DNA from: an uncultured Agathobacter sp.
Lineage (GTDB): Bacteria; Bacillota; Clostridia; Lachnospirales; Lachnospiraceae
Assembly (NCBI GenBank): GCA_910587655.1
Contig: CAJUND010000006.1
Location: 62,001 to 126,000 of the forward strand
DNA length: 64,000 nt
Direction of reading: 5' to 3'
Shown: positions 34,302 to 41,835 of the stretch, piece by piece
Numbering within the stretch: position 1 is the first letter of the stretch
Layout of the letters: each line of letters starts with the position of its first letter
Program-made: the position numbers and the translations under genes
Notes under the pieces: generated by a model
The model's input: only the letters and a program-made list of their open reading frames with translations
Told to the model about the DNA's origin: nothing
Database searches by the model: none

Positions 34302-34997
34302 ATGACAGATCCATATCAGGTGCTTGGCATCAGCCGGAGCGCCTCGGATGAGGAAATAAAAAAGACATACCGCGCGTTAAGCCGGAAATACCATCCGGAT
34401 GCAAATGTAAACAACCCAAACAAGGAACAGGCAGAGGAACGGTTCAAGCAGGTGCAGCAGGCATATGACCAGATTATGAAAGAGCGGCAGCAGGGAATGG
34501 GTTACGGCGCTGCAGGAGGAAACGCTGCAGCAGGCGCCGGAAGGAGTGCAGGAACAGGTGAGGGGCCGTTCGGCGGTTTTCACGGTACTTATTCATATGG
34601 AAACAGAACCTACCAGTCGTACGGACAGAGAAATGAGGATTCGCCAAATCTTCGTGCTGCGTTTAACTACCTGCAGAACCAGTGTTACAGGGAGGCACTG
34701 CATGTACTAAATGAAATTCCTGTGATGCAGCGGTACGGCAAATGGTATTACTACAGCGCTGTTGCAAACGACGGTGCAGGGAATACTGCAACAGCAATTG
34801 AACATATCCGGCATGCGGTTTCATTTGAGCCGAGTAACTTAGAATACCGCCAGTTCCAGCAGCATCTGGAATTTGGCGGTACATGGTATACAAATATGGG
34901 AAGTTCTTATGACAGACCATACGGCAGCTACAACAGCTTCTGTATGTCCATGCTCTGCATGCAGGCACTCTGCACCTGCTGCTGCAGACCTTTGTAA
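34302..34997 (+). CDS. J-domain protein with Cys-rich tail
   Basis: 231 residues. J domain at 1-70 with KYHPDAN, the HPD motif that stimulates Hsp70 ATPase; then a Gly/Ala-rich linker (about 66-95), a TPR-like helical region (FNYLQNQCYREALHVLNEIP, AIEHIRHAVSFEP) and a Cys-rich end with CMSMLCMQALCTCCC. It lacks the DnaJ zinc-finger and substrate domains, so it is a specialised co-chaperone rather than housekeeping DnaJ. Third gene of the operon; the structured repeat F begins at its stop codon. Confidence 0.9.
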   Translation: MTDPYQVLGISRSASDEEIKKTYRALSRKYHPDANVNNPNKEQAEERFKQVQQAYDQIMKERQQGMGYGAAGGNAAAGAGRSAGTGEGPFGGFHGTYSYGNRTYQSYGQRNEDSPNLRAAFNYLQNQCYREALHVLNEIPVMQRYGKWYYYSAVANDGAGNTATAIEHIRHAVSFEPSNLEYRQFQQHLEFGGTWYTNMGSSYDRPYGSYNSFCMSMLCMQALCTCCCRPL

Positions 34998-35102
34998 CAC
35001 CCTGTCCTTCCAGGGTGTTACTACGCGTACTGTAATGCCCTGTAAAGGGCATTGCCTACGTACAGCGCTTCCGCGAAGCGGAACTCTTATGCGCTGTGCT
35101 CC
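34994..35102 (+). repeat. Structured repeat, copy F
   Basis: Two leading hairpins, GTAACACCCTG/CAGGGTGTTAC (34994-35021) and AATGCCCT-GTAA-AGGGCATT (35034-35053), then GCCTAC, outer stem GTACAGCGC (35060-35068) with GCGCTGTGC (35091-35099), inner hairpin TTCCGC-GAA-GCGGAA (35069-35083), bulge CTCTTAT (35084-35090), TCC. It fills the gap between the convergent J-domain and PH-domain genes and may serve as their terminator. Confidence 0.85.
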
Positions 35103-35104
35103 TT

Positions 35105-35536
35105 TTACTCCAGTATATCCGGAATCCCATCCTGGTCCAGATCCGCCCCGTGTGCGCTGATATCAGTAGTGCTTATGGTGCGGCGTTTTAAGCGTGCTGC
35201 CTCAGACGCTTTTAACAGATAGGACTTGATTTCCTTTGCATTGCGGATATGCACCATGGACAACTCCGGATTTGTGACGTCGCCGGTATAACAGACAACC
35301 GTGGATAATCCAAAGATACGTTCCACCAGGGAGGTCTTTAACGTCACATCCTGGACCTTGTACATATAGCAGTCGTCCTCGGTTGTATTAAGAAGTCCCT
35401 GGTTAATGGTAATTAAATCCGGTGTTACGGTGTATTTCGTAAACGTCCATGGCAGACCGAAAAATAAAAGCCGTTTGCGCTCCTGAAACATCACAGTATC
35501 GCCTGCCGGATTTTGTGTCATTTTTTCATCAGTCAT
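35105..35536 (-). CDS. PH-domain protein with C-terminal DxDxDG motif
   Basis: 143 residues. The core resembles bacterial PH domains (bPH2/YdbS-like): FTKYTVTPDLITINQGLLNTTEDDCYMYKVQDVTLKTSLVERIFGLSTV. No membrane helix is evident. The last residues HGADLDQDGIPDILE carry DxDxDGxxD, the calcium-loop pattern of EF-hand or thrombospondin type 3 repeats, unusual for this family. ATG behind AAGGAGAG. Single gene; target unknown. Confidence 0.82.
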   Translation of the reverse strand: MTDEKMTQNPAGDTVMFQERKRLLFFGLPWTFTKYTVTPDLITINQGLLNTTEDDCYMYKVQDVTLKTSLVERIFGLSTVVCYTGDVTNPELSMVHIRNAKEIKSYLLKASEAARLKRRTISTTDISAHGADLDQDGIPDILE

Positions 35537-35639
35537 TTTTATACTCTCCTTAAATTTTAATTAATATAAAAATAATTTCATCAGACAAATGTATACCTAT
35601 ATTGTAACGGAAAAACTTCAAAATGCAATCCGTTTTTTC

Positions 35640-35668
35640 TTGAAATATGATTCCCGTTATTATATGAT
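35640..35668 (+). promoter_or_regulatory. Promoter of pyrBI
   Basis: TTGAAA (35640-35645), 17-nt spacer, TATGAT (35663-35668), with pyrB starting 44 nt later. No PyrR-type attenuator or leader peptide is visible in this short leader. Confidence 0.8.
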
Positions 35669-35711
35669 GGTAAAAATGTGATAATGATTTGGAAAGAAAA
35701 GGAGGAATAAC

Positions 35712-36629
35712 ATGCGACATTTAATGAGTCCGCTGGATTTTTCTGTTGATGAGCTGGAAGACCTGCTGAACCTTGCGGGTGATATCGAGAAGAATCCCGC
35801 AAAATATGCAGGCGCCTGCAGGGGGAAAAAGCTTGCCACCTGCTTTTATGAACCGAGTACCAGAACGAGATTAAGTTTTGAAGCGGCAATGCTCAATCTT
35901 GGCGGTTCAGTACTGGGATTTGCCAGTTCTGATTCTTCATCTGCCGCCAAGGGTGAAAGCATTTCTGATACCATACGTGTTGTTTCCTGCTATGCAGATA
36001 TCTGTGCCATGCGGCATCCGAAAGAGGGCGCTGCGTTAGTTGCTTCCCAGAGGTCCGGTATTCCCGTCATAAATGCCGGGGACGGAGGCCATCAGCACCC
36101 AACCCAGACATTAACTGATATGATGACCATCCGCTCATTAAAGGGCAGCCTGGGAAATATTACCATCGGGCTGTGCGGGGATTTAAAATTCGGCAGGACC
36201 GTGCATTCACTGATCAATGCCATGATCCGGTATCCCAATGTAAAATTTGTACTGATTTCCCCGGAAGAGCTTAAAATTCCGGATTATATCAGGGAGGATG
36301 TACTGCGGGCAAACAGTATTGAATTTGAGGAAGTGGAGCGCCTGGAGGACGCCATGGGACAGCTGGATATTCTCTATATGACGAGAGTTCAGAGAGAGCG
36401 TTTTTTCAATGAGGAGGACTACATCCGGTTAAAGGACTATTATGTTCTTACAAAGAAAAAAATGAAGCTGGCAAAACAGGATATGCTTGTGCTTCATCCG
36501 CTGCCGCGCGTCAACGAAATCTCCGTGGAGGTGGATGACGATCCGAGGGCTGCGTATTTCAGGCAGGTACAGTATGGCGTCTACGTCAGAATGGCGCTTA
36601 TTTTAACATTACTGGAAATTACCGTTTAA
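35712..36629 (+). CDS. pyrB: Aspartate carbamoyltransferase, catalytic chain
   Basis: 305 residues. Carbamoyl-phosphate site FYEPSTRTRLSFEAAM, and HPTQTLTDMMTI, VLHPLPRVNEIS are intact. Catalyses the first committed step of pyrimidine synthesis, carbamoyl phosphate plus aspartate to carbamoylaspartate. pyrI follows 21 nt downstream, so the enzyme is the allosteric holoenzyme type. Other pyr genes are not in the window. Confidence 0.97.
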   Translation: MRHLMSPLDFSVDELEDLLNLAGDIEKNPAKYAGACRGKKLATCFYEPSTRTRLSFEAAMLNLGGSVLGFASSDSSSAAKGESISDTIRVVSCYADICAMRHPKEGAALVASQRSGIPVINAGDGGHQHPTQTLTDMMTIRSLKGSLGNITIGLCGDLKFGRTVHSLINAMIRYPNVKFVLISPEELKIPDYIREDVLRANSIEFEEVERLEDAMGQLDILYMTRVQRERFFNEEDYIRLKDYYVLTKKKMKLAKQDMLVLHPLPRVNEISVEVDDDPRAAYFRQVQYGVYVRMALILTLLEITV

Positions 36630-36650
36630 GATAACGGACAGGAGGTTCAT

Positions 36651-37091
36651 ATGCTTAATATCAGCGGAATCAATGAGGGATTTGTATTAGACCATATACA
36701 GGCAGGAATGAGCCTGCAGATATACCATGATTTAAAACTGGACAAACTGGACTGTTCCGTGGCAATCATTAAAAATGCAAGAAGCAGCAAGATGGGAAAA
36801 AAAGACATCATAAAGGTCGAATGTCCGATTGAAGCCCTTGATTTGGATATTCTGGGGTTTATTGACCATAATATTACTGTCAATGTCATTCAGGGAAATA
36901 AAATAGTGGAAAAAAAGGACCTGACTTTGCCAAAGCAGGTAAAAAATGTCATAAAGTGCAAAAATCCGCGCTGTGTGACTTCCATCGAGCAGGAGCTGGA
37001 CCAGATTTTTATGCTGACTGATGAAGAAAAAGAGGTATACCGCTGCAAATACTGCGAGGAAAAATACACCAACCCAAACAGACGTAAATAA
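36651..37091 (+). CDS. pyrI: Aspartate carbamoyltransferase, regulatory chain
   Basis: 146 residues, usual length. N-terminal nucleotide-binding domain (GFVLDHIQAGMSLQIYHDL, IKVE) and C-terminal zinc domain with the four cysteines in KCKNPRCVTS and YRCKYCEEKY. Binds CTP/ATP to modulate PyrB. Ribosome binding site AGGAGGT. Confidence 0.96.
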   Translation: MLNISGINEGFVLDHIQAGMSLQIYHDLKLDKLDCSVAIIKNARSSKMGKKDIIKVECPIEALDLDILGFIDHNITVNVIQGNKIVEKKDLTLPKQVKNVIKCKNPRCVTSIEQELDQIFMLTDEEKEVYRCKYCEEKYTNPNRRK

Positions 37092-37141
37092 CCCCTTCGG
37101 GGGAAGAGGGAGTCTTCCCCTTTATTCGGGAGCCTCCCTCT
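37092..37141. terminator. Terminator between convergent pyrI and CmpB-like gene
   Basis: GGGGAAGA (37100-37107) pairs with TCTTCCCC (37113-37120), followed by TTTATT. AGAGGGAG (37105-37112) can alternatively pair with CTCCCTCT (37134-37141), and CCCC-TTC-GGGG precedes, so mutually exclusive hairpins exist. Probably serves both strands. Confidence 0.75.
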
Positions 37142-37538
37142 TATTCTGGGTGCCTTGCCAACAAAGAAGCCGTTCGAAGACAAGGCCTGCAATTACCCAT
37201 ACGGGAAAATAATCAAGTCTTACCAGACCGTATATGCTGTAGGGCGAGCCGCTGTAATCCCATGGACAAATGGAAAAAAAGCGTAGAACACTGCCGCTTA
37301 AAAATTCCCCCACCATAATAGCCGCAGCATAGAGACATCCCCGTGCCAGAACATGCCAGTGTGCGATATTTTGGTAAATGGGACCAATCATGGCTGCCAT
37401 GCCATAAATGGGAAACATCCAGATGGAAGTATGTCCCATAAGTTCTGCATTTCCGCTCATCAGAGTTCCGAAAGAAGTAAACAGAATTTCCATGCACCAG
37501 CCGGTCAGTCCGCATAGTACGAAGTTTTTCCAGTTCAT
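37122..37538 (-). CDS. Small membrane protein, putative ABC-transporter type IV (CmpB-like)
   Basis: 138 residues with four hydrophobic helices. The pattern GLTGWCMEILFTSF, TSIWMFPIYGMAA, GEFLSGSVL and CPWDYSGSPYSIYGLVRLDYFPVW is that of the CmpB family often labelled putative ABC transporter permease. No ATPase partner is near, so the transporter label is weak. The leader carries a degenerate hairpin at 37565-37593 resembling the structured repeats. Confidence 0.82.
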   Translation of the reverse strand: MNWKNFVLCGLTGWCMEILFTSFGTLMSGNAELMGHTSIWMFPIYGMAAMIGPIYQNIAHWHVLARGCLYAAAIMVGEFLSGSVLRFFSICPWDYSGSPYSIYGLVRLDYFPVWVIAGLVFERLLCWQGTQNKREAPE

Positions 37539-37564
37539 TGATTTCTCCTCTGTGGTTATTCTGT

Positions 37565-37593
37565 AGCAGCACTTTTCGCAAAGCGGGTGCTGT
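37565..37593. repeat. Possible degenerate structured repeat
   Basis: AGCAGCAC and GTGCTGTT can pair (one wobble) around TTTTCGC-AAA-GCGG. The inner CGC-AAA-GCG recalls the family hairpin, but the bulge and GCCTRC are missing, so membership is doubtful. Confidence 0.4.
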
Positions 37594-37630
37594 TCTTCTT
37601 ATAGTATCTGCGAACACTCACGAGATATAC

Positions 37631-37659
37631 TTGCAAAATCATGGAAGGAAATATAATAT
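37631..37659 (+). promoter_or_regulatory. Promoter predicting a leaderless sirC transcript
   Basis: TTGCAA (37631-37636), 17-nt spacer, TAATAT (37654-37659). The A of the sirC ATG is the seventh base after the -10 box, the usual start distance. AAGG upstream is about 17 nt from the ATG, too far for a normal ribosome binding site. Confidence 0.6.
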
Positions 37660-37665
37660 ATTATT

Positions 37666-38295
37666 ATGGCTTATTTTCCAATGTTTATGAATATTGAAAA
37701 AAAACGCTGTCTGGTTGTAGGCGGCGGAATGGTGGCATACCGCAAGGTTCTTGTGCTTCTGGATTTTGGCGCGGAGGTAACGGTCATTGCGCCGCAGATG
37801 GAACAGGAAATCAAAAACATAAAAAAAATTTCCGTCTGCCTGCGTGAATTTAAAGAAGAGGATCTGGATGGCTGCGCGCTTGCCGTTGCGGCAACCTCTG
37901 ACCGGGAGTTTAACCACCGGTTTGCAGAGCTTGCAAAGGCAAAAGGAATTGCAGTAAACGCCGTGGACCAGAAAGAGGACTGCACATTTCTGTTTCCATC
38001 CTACATAAAAGAGCGGAATCTGGTCGGCGCATTTTCCAGCGGCGGGAACAGTCCGCTTTTGACACAGTATTTAAAACATGCGCTCTCCGGCGTCCTGACA
38101 GGGGAGCTGGGGGCTGTCGGCGAATATATGGGAAGCATAAGGGACACCGTAAAATCCCATGTGGAGGATGAAAATATGCGTAAAGAGGTGTATCAGAAAG
38201 TCCTTGAAAAACTTCTGGAACAGAATAAAAGAGAACTGGAAAACGAAGAGCTTTATGCAGTGATTGCAGAAATAAAAAAGGAAAGTATAAAATAA
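37666..38295 (+). CDS. Precorrin-2 dehydrogenase / sirohydrochlorin ferrochelatase-like
   Basis: 209 residues. NAD-binding CLVVGGGMVAYRKVLVLLDFGAEVTVIAP, and SSGGNSPLL in the second domain, as in CysG(N)/Met8/SirC proteins. Oxidises precorrin-2 to sirohydrochlorin and may insert iron. First gene of the tetrapyrrole cluster; hemB follows 13 nt later. SirC-only versus bifunctional CysG-B/Met8 type cannot be settled from the sequence. Confidence 0.92.
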   Translation: MAYFPMFMNIEKKRCLVVGGGMVAYRKVLVLLDFGAEVTVIAPQMEQEIKNIKKISVCLREFKEEDLDGCALAVAATSDREFNHRFAELAKAKGIAVNAVDQKEDCTFLFPSYIKERNLVGAFSSGGNSPLLTQYLKHALSGVLTGELGAVGEYMGSIRDTVKSHVEDENMRKEVYQKVLEKLLEQNKRELENEELYAVIAEIKKESIK

Positions 38296-38308
38296 AGGGG
38301 ATGATACC

Positions 38309-39277
38309 ATGGAACGGGCAAGAAGATTAAGGCAGTCCGCAGTACTGAGGAATCTGGTAAGGGAGAACCATGTCCGCACGGATGAACTGATTTATCCGGT
38401 GTTTGTAACGGAAAAAGAGCATACGAAAGAACCGGTTGTTTCCATGCCGGGGATTTTCCAGTATTCACTGGATTATCTGCATGAAGAGCTGGACCGTGTT
38501 ATGGCATGCGGTATTTCCGCCATCCTGCTGTTTGGAATCCCGCTGCACAAGGATGCCATGGCAGGCGGCGCATATGATGAAAACGGCATTGTGCAAAGGG
38601 CCATCCGGCAGATAAAAAAAGAATATCCGGACCTGCTGGTGATTGCAGACGTCTGCCTGTGCGAGTACACGGACCACGGGCACTGCGGGCTGGTAAGGGA
38701 CGGAAAAATTTTAAATGACGAGACGCTTCCCCTTCTGGCGGATACCGCAGTCAGCTATGCAAAGGCAGGCGCGGACATCATTGCGCCAAGCGGTATGATG
38801 GATATGCAGGTGGACAGTATCCGCCATGCATTAAACCATACTGGATTTCTTTATACACCGGTTATGGCATATTCCGCCAAGTTTGCGTCCGCCTATTACG
38901 GACCGTTTCGGGACGCGGCGCATTCCGCACCGCAGTTCGGGGACAGAAAGACCTACCAGATGGATCCGGCAAACGGCAGGGAGGCGCTGCGAGAGGTGGA
39001 GGAGGATATCAGGGAGGGGGCGGATATGATTATCGCAAAACCTGCCATGGCATATCTTGATATCATCCGTGAAATCACTGCATCTTATCATATCCCGGTG
39101 GTGGCATACAATGTCAGCGGTGAGTACGCCATGGTAAAGGCAGCCGCCGCAAACGGCTGGATAGACGAGAAAAAAGTAGTCATGGAAAACCTGACGGGCA
39201 TGAAACGTGCCGGGGCAAAAATGATTATCACCTACCATGCGCTGGATGCGGCGCAGTGGCTTCTGGAGGAACCATGA
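38309..39277 (+). CDS. hemB: Porphobilinogen synthase
   Basis: 322 residues. Zinc-type active site ADVCLCEYTDHGHCGL with three Cys; the two Schiff-base lysines are in VMAYSAKFASAYYGPF and MIIAKPAMAYLD. Joins two 5-aminolevulinate molecules. Stop overlaps the hemL ATG (ATGA). Confidence 0.97.
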   Translation: MERARRLRQSAVLRNLVRENHVRTDELIYPVFVTEKEHTKEPVVSMPGIFQYSLDYLHEELDRVMACGISAILLFGIPLHKDAMAGGAYDENGIVQRAIRQIKKEYPDLLVIADVCLCEYTDHGHCGLVRDGKILNDETLPLLADTAVSYAKAGADIIAPSGMMDMQVDSIRHALNHTGFLYTPVMAYSAKFASAYYGPFRDAAHSAPQFGDRKTYQMDPANGREALREVEEDIREGADMIIAKPAMAYLDIIREITASYHIPVVAYNVSGEYAMVKAAAANGWIDEKKVVMENLTGMKRAGAKMIITYHALDAAQWLLEEP

Positions 39278-40539
39278 ACAAAACCTTATATGAACGTGCA
39301 AAAAAACACATGCCGGGCGGGGTGAACTCCCCGGTGCGTTCCTGCCGGGCAGTGGGACGCATCCCGAAGTTTATCAAAAGCACAAAGGGGGCATACCTGA
39401 CCGATGTGTGCGGAAATGAAATGATTGATTATGTCTGTTCCTTCGGACCGGGCATTTTAGGACATGCCCATCCGGCTGTCATAGAAAAAGTGAAAGCCGC
39501 CTGCGACGAGGGGCTGACTTACGGTGCGCCGACCGAGCGTGAAGTGCAGATGGCGGAACTGCTTGCAGAACTTGTGCCGTCCATGGAGGTCAGCCGTCTG
39601 GTAAGCTCCGGCACGGAGGCGGTGATGAGTGCTGTCCGTGTGGCGCGCGGGTTTACCGGACGGGATAAAATCATTAAATTCCGGGGATGCTACCACGGAC
39701 ATTCCGACGGACTGCTTGTGAAGGCTGGCTCCGGGGCGCTGACGGCTTCCCTGCCTGACAGTGCCGGGATTCCGGCGGATATCACAAAAAATACGCTGGT
39801 GGCGGAATATAACAATGAAGAAAGTGTAAAGGCGCTTTTTGAAGCAAATCCGGGGCAGATTGCGGCGGTAATTGTGGAGCCTGTCGCAGCCAATATGGGG
39901 GTTGTCCTTCCAGCCAGGGGATTTTTGCAGTTTCTTCGCAGCATGACAAAGCAGTACGGCGCACTTTTAATATTTGACGAGGTAATCACAGGTTTTCGGC
40001 TTTCACTCGGCGGCGCGCAGGAGTATTTTCAGGTAAAGCCGGATTTGTCCGCATTCGGCAAAATTATCGGCGGGGGAATGCCGGTGGGAGCCTACGGCGG
40101 CAGGGAGGAAATCATGCGGCTTGTTGCACCGGACGGTCCCGTATACCAGGCGGGCACGCTTTCCGGGAATCCGGTTACGACGGCGGCAGGACTTGCTACG
40201 CTTTCCATTTTAAAAGAAGATACCGGAATCTATGAAAGGCTGGAAAAACGTACGGCAGGGTTTGCCGGGGAAATCCGGGACATGGCAAAAGGCAGGGTGA
40301 CGGTAAACCAGACAGGCTCCCTGCTTAGTATATTTTTTACCCCGGATCCGGTAACGGATTATCCGTCCGCGTTGCGTTCCGACACAGCCGCCTATGCGGA
40401 TTATTATGGTTTCTTACTGGACCGCGGAATCTATGTTGCACCGTCACAGTTCGAGGCGATGTTTGTGTCAGACGCACACAGTGGGGAGGATTTTGCGCGG
40501 ACGCTTGAAGTGATGCGGGAATATTTTCAGGCTATATAA
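39274..40539 (+). CDS. hemL: Glutamate-1-semialdehyde aminomutase
   Basis: 421 residues. Begins MNKTLYERAKKHMPGGVNSPVR; PLP lysine in SAFGKIIGGGMPVGAYGG; NVVTTAA-type motif is replaced by SGNPVTTAAG. Makes 5-aminolevulinate in the C5 pathway. I start at ATG 39274, overlapping the hemB stop; the frame extends to 39256 inside hemB. Confidence 0.96.
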   Translation: MNKTLYERAKKHMPGGVNSPVRSCRAVGRIPKFIKSTKGAYLTDVCGNEMIDYVCSFGPGILGHAHPAVIEKVKAACDEGLTYGAPTEREVQMAELLAELVPSMEVSRLVSSGTEAVMSAVRVARGFTGRDKIIKFRGCYHGHSDGLLVKAGSGALTASLPDSAGIPADITKNTLVAEYNNEESVKALFEANPGQIAAVIVEPVAANMGVVLPARGFLQFLRSMTKQYGALLIFDEVITGFRLSLGGAQEYFQVKPDLSAFGKIIGGGMPVGAYGGREEIMRLVAPDGPVYQAGTLSGNPVTTAAGLATLSILKEDTGIYERLEKRTAGFAGEIRDMAKGRVTVNQTGSLLSIFFTPDPVTDYPSALRSDTAAYADYYGFLLDRGIYVAPSQFEAMFVSDAHSGEDFARTLEVMREYFQAI

Positions 40540-40588
40540 AATGCGTGCGGACATGCCTGCATAAATCCGGCATGAAAGAGAGGATAAC

Positions 40589-41194
40589 ATGGACGTACAG
40601 ATGAAAAGAAACAGATGCGGGCTGGCGTTTATTGTACTTTTTGCTGCGCTGGCGGTGTTTTTAATAATTAAAAAGCCGGGGATTTTTGCCGGGAGACATC
40701 AAAAAAACATGATAACAGAATCCACGCTGGAAAAAATCATAAAGGTAAGTGATTTGTCCGTTTTTGAAACCGTATACAATGGTGTTGCACAGATTGACGG
40801 ACCGGATGATGAAACTGATTTTTATGCGTATTATGAAGCCACTGTCAAAGCCGGAATTGATTTAAAAGAAGTGGACATAGTGACGGATGAAAAAAATAAA
40901 AAAATTTCAGTCACGCTTCCTCCGGTTAAAATCAATGAAATCATTGTGGATGAGTCGTCTCTCGATTATATATTTATCAATAAAAAAGCGGATAATGAAA
41001 TGGCATTTCAGCGGGCATACAGGGCAGCAGAAACAGATGTGGCAGCTGAAGCAGAAAACGAGACTGCAATTTATGAACTGGCGGGGGAAAATGCAGCAAA
41101 TATCGTGGAGGCACTGATTAAACCTTTTGTACTTCAGCTGGATGCAGAATATGAAATGGAAATTTTCATGGAGGAAAAGATTGAAAAATCATAA
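40589..41194 (+). CDS. DUF4230 membrane-anchored protein 1
   Basis: 201 residues. One N-terminal hydrophobic helix (about 10-27) preceded by basic residues, then an exported or surface DUF4230-like domain: KIIKVSDLSVFETVYNGVAQ, YYEATVKAGIDLKEVDI, ISVTLPPVKINEIIVDESSLDYI. DUF4230 function is unknown. Lies between hemL and a second DUF4230 gene within the tetrapyrrole cluster; ribosome binding site AGAGAGGA. Confidence 0.82.
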   Translation: MDVQMKRNRCGLAFIVLFAALAVFLIIKKPGIFAGRHQKNMITESTLEKIIKVSDLSVFETVYNGVAQIDGPDDETDFYAYYEATVKAGIDLKEVDIVTDEKNKKISVTLPPVKINEIIVDESSLDYIFINKKADNEMAFQRAYRAAETDVAAEAENETAIYELAGENAANIVEALIKPFVLQLDAEYEMEIFMEEKIEKS

Positions 41195-41210
41195 AGAAAA
41201 GGTACAAAAA

Positions 41211-41807
41211 ATGAAACATAAAATTCCAAAAGCTGCCGCAGTCTTTTGCATAGTTTCTGTCATGTGCCTGTGTACCTCCTGCAAAAAAACAGAAAGCAGA
41301 TATGAAGCTGTGGAACCGCAGACGGCGCAGGCACAGTCTATCTGCGAGCTTGCAACCATGAAGTGCTATTACCATAATGTTGCAAAGTTTATGGAGGAGG
41401 ACGCCCAGGGAATCCTCTGGTGGAAAAAGGACAAACATTTCTGGATGGAATACGCCGGAGTGGTGACGCTTGGGGTTGATGCATCCCTCGTGGAGATAAA
41501 AGTTTCCGGCGACGTGGTTACCATAACTCTGCCGCCCGGAAAAATCATGGGCTGCAGCGTGGATGAAAAATCACTTTCTCCCGGTTCCTATATTATAGAC
41601 AGCGCGTCCGCCGATATTGCTGCCGCAGACGTAACGGCAGCTGTTAAAAGCGCGCAGGAGAACATGGAAAAAGCGGCGTCCGAGGATACAGCGCTTCTGG
41701 CAAGCGCAAGGCAGCGGGCGCAGAAGCTTTTGGTGGATTATGTCAATAATATTGGGGAAGCCGTGGGAAAACAGTACCAGATTGAGTGGATTTATACGGA
41801 TGAATAA
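41211..41807 (+). CDS. DUF4230 membrane-anchored or lipoprotein 2
   Basis: 198 residues. Signal-like N-terminus with CTSC near residue 20, a possible lipobox, then a DUF4230 domain clearly similar to the previous gene (MEYAGVVTLGVDASLVEIKVSGDVVTITLPPGKI; VDEKSLSPGSYIID). Tandem duplication is likely. ATG 41211 selected; upstream in-frame ATG at 41127 overlaps the previous gene. Role unknown; hemA starts 28 nt later. Confidence 0.82.
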   Translation: MKHKIPKAAAVFCIVSVMCLCTSCKKTESRYEAVEPQTAQAQSICELATMKCYYHNVAKFMEEDAQGILWWKKDKHFWMEYAGVVTLGVDASLVEIKVSGDVVTITLPPGKIMGCSVDEKSLSPGSYIIDSASADIAAADVTAAVKSAQENMEKAASEDTALLASARQRAQKLLVDYVNNIGEAVGKQYQIEWIYTDE

Positions 41808-41835
41808 ATAATCACAGCAGGAATTGCAGATAACA

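Noticed and set aside
34873..35160. Plus-strand frame over the repeat between the J-domain and PH genes
   Set aside because: It is a shadow of the J-domain gene end and structured repeat copy F.
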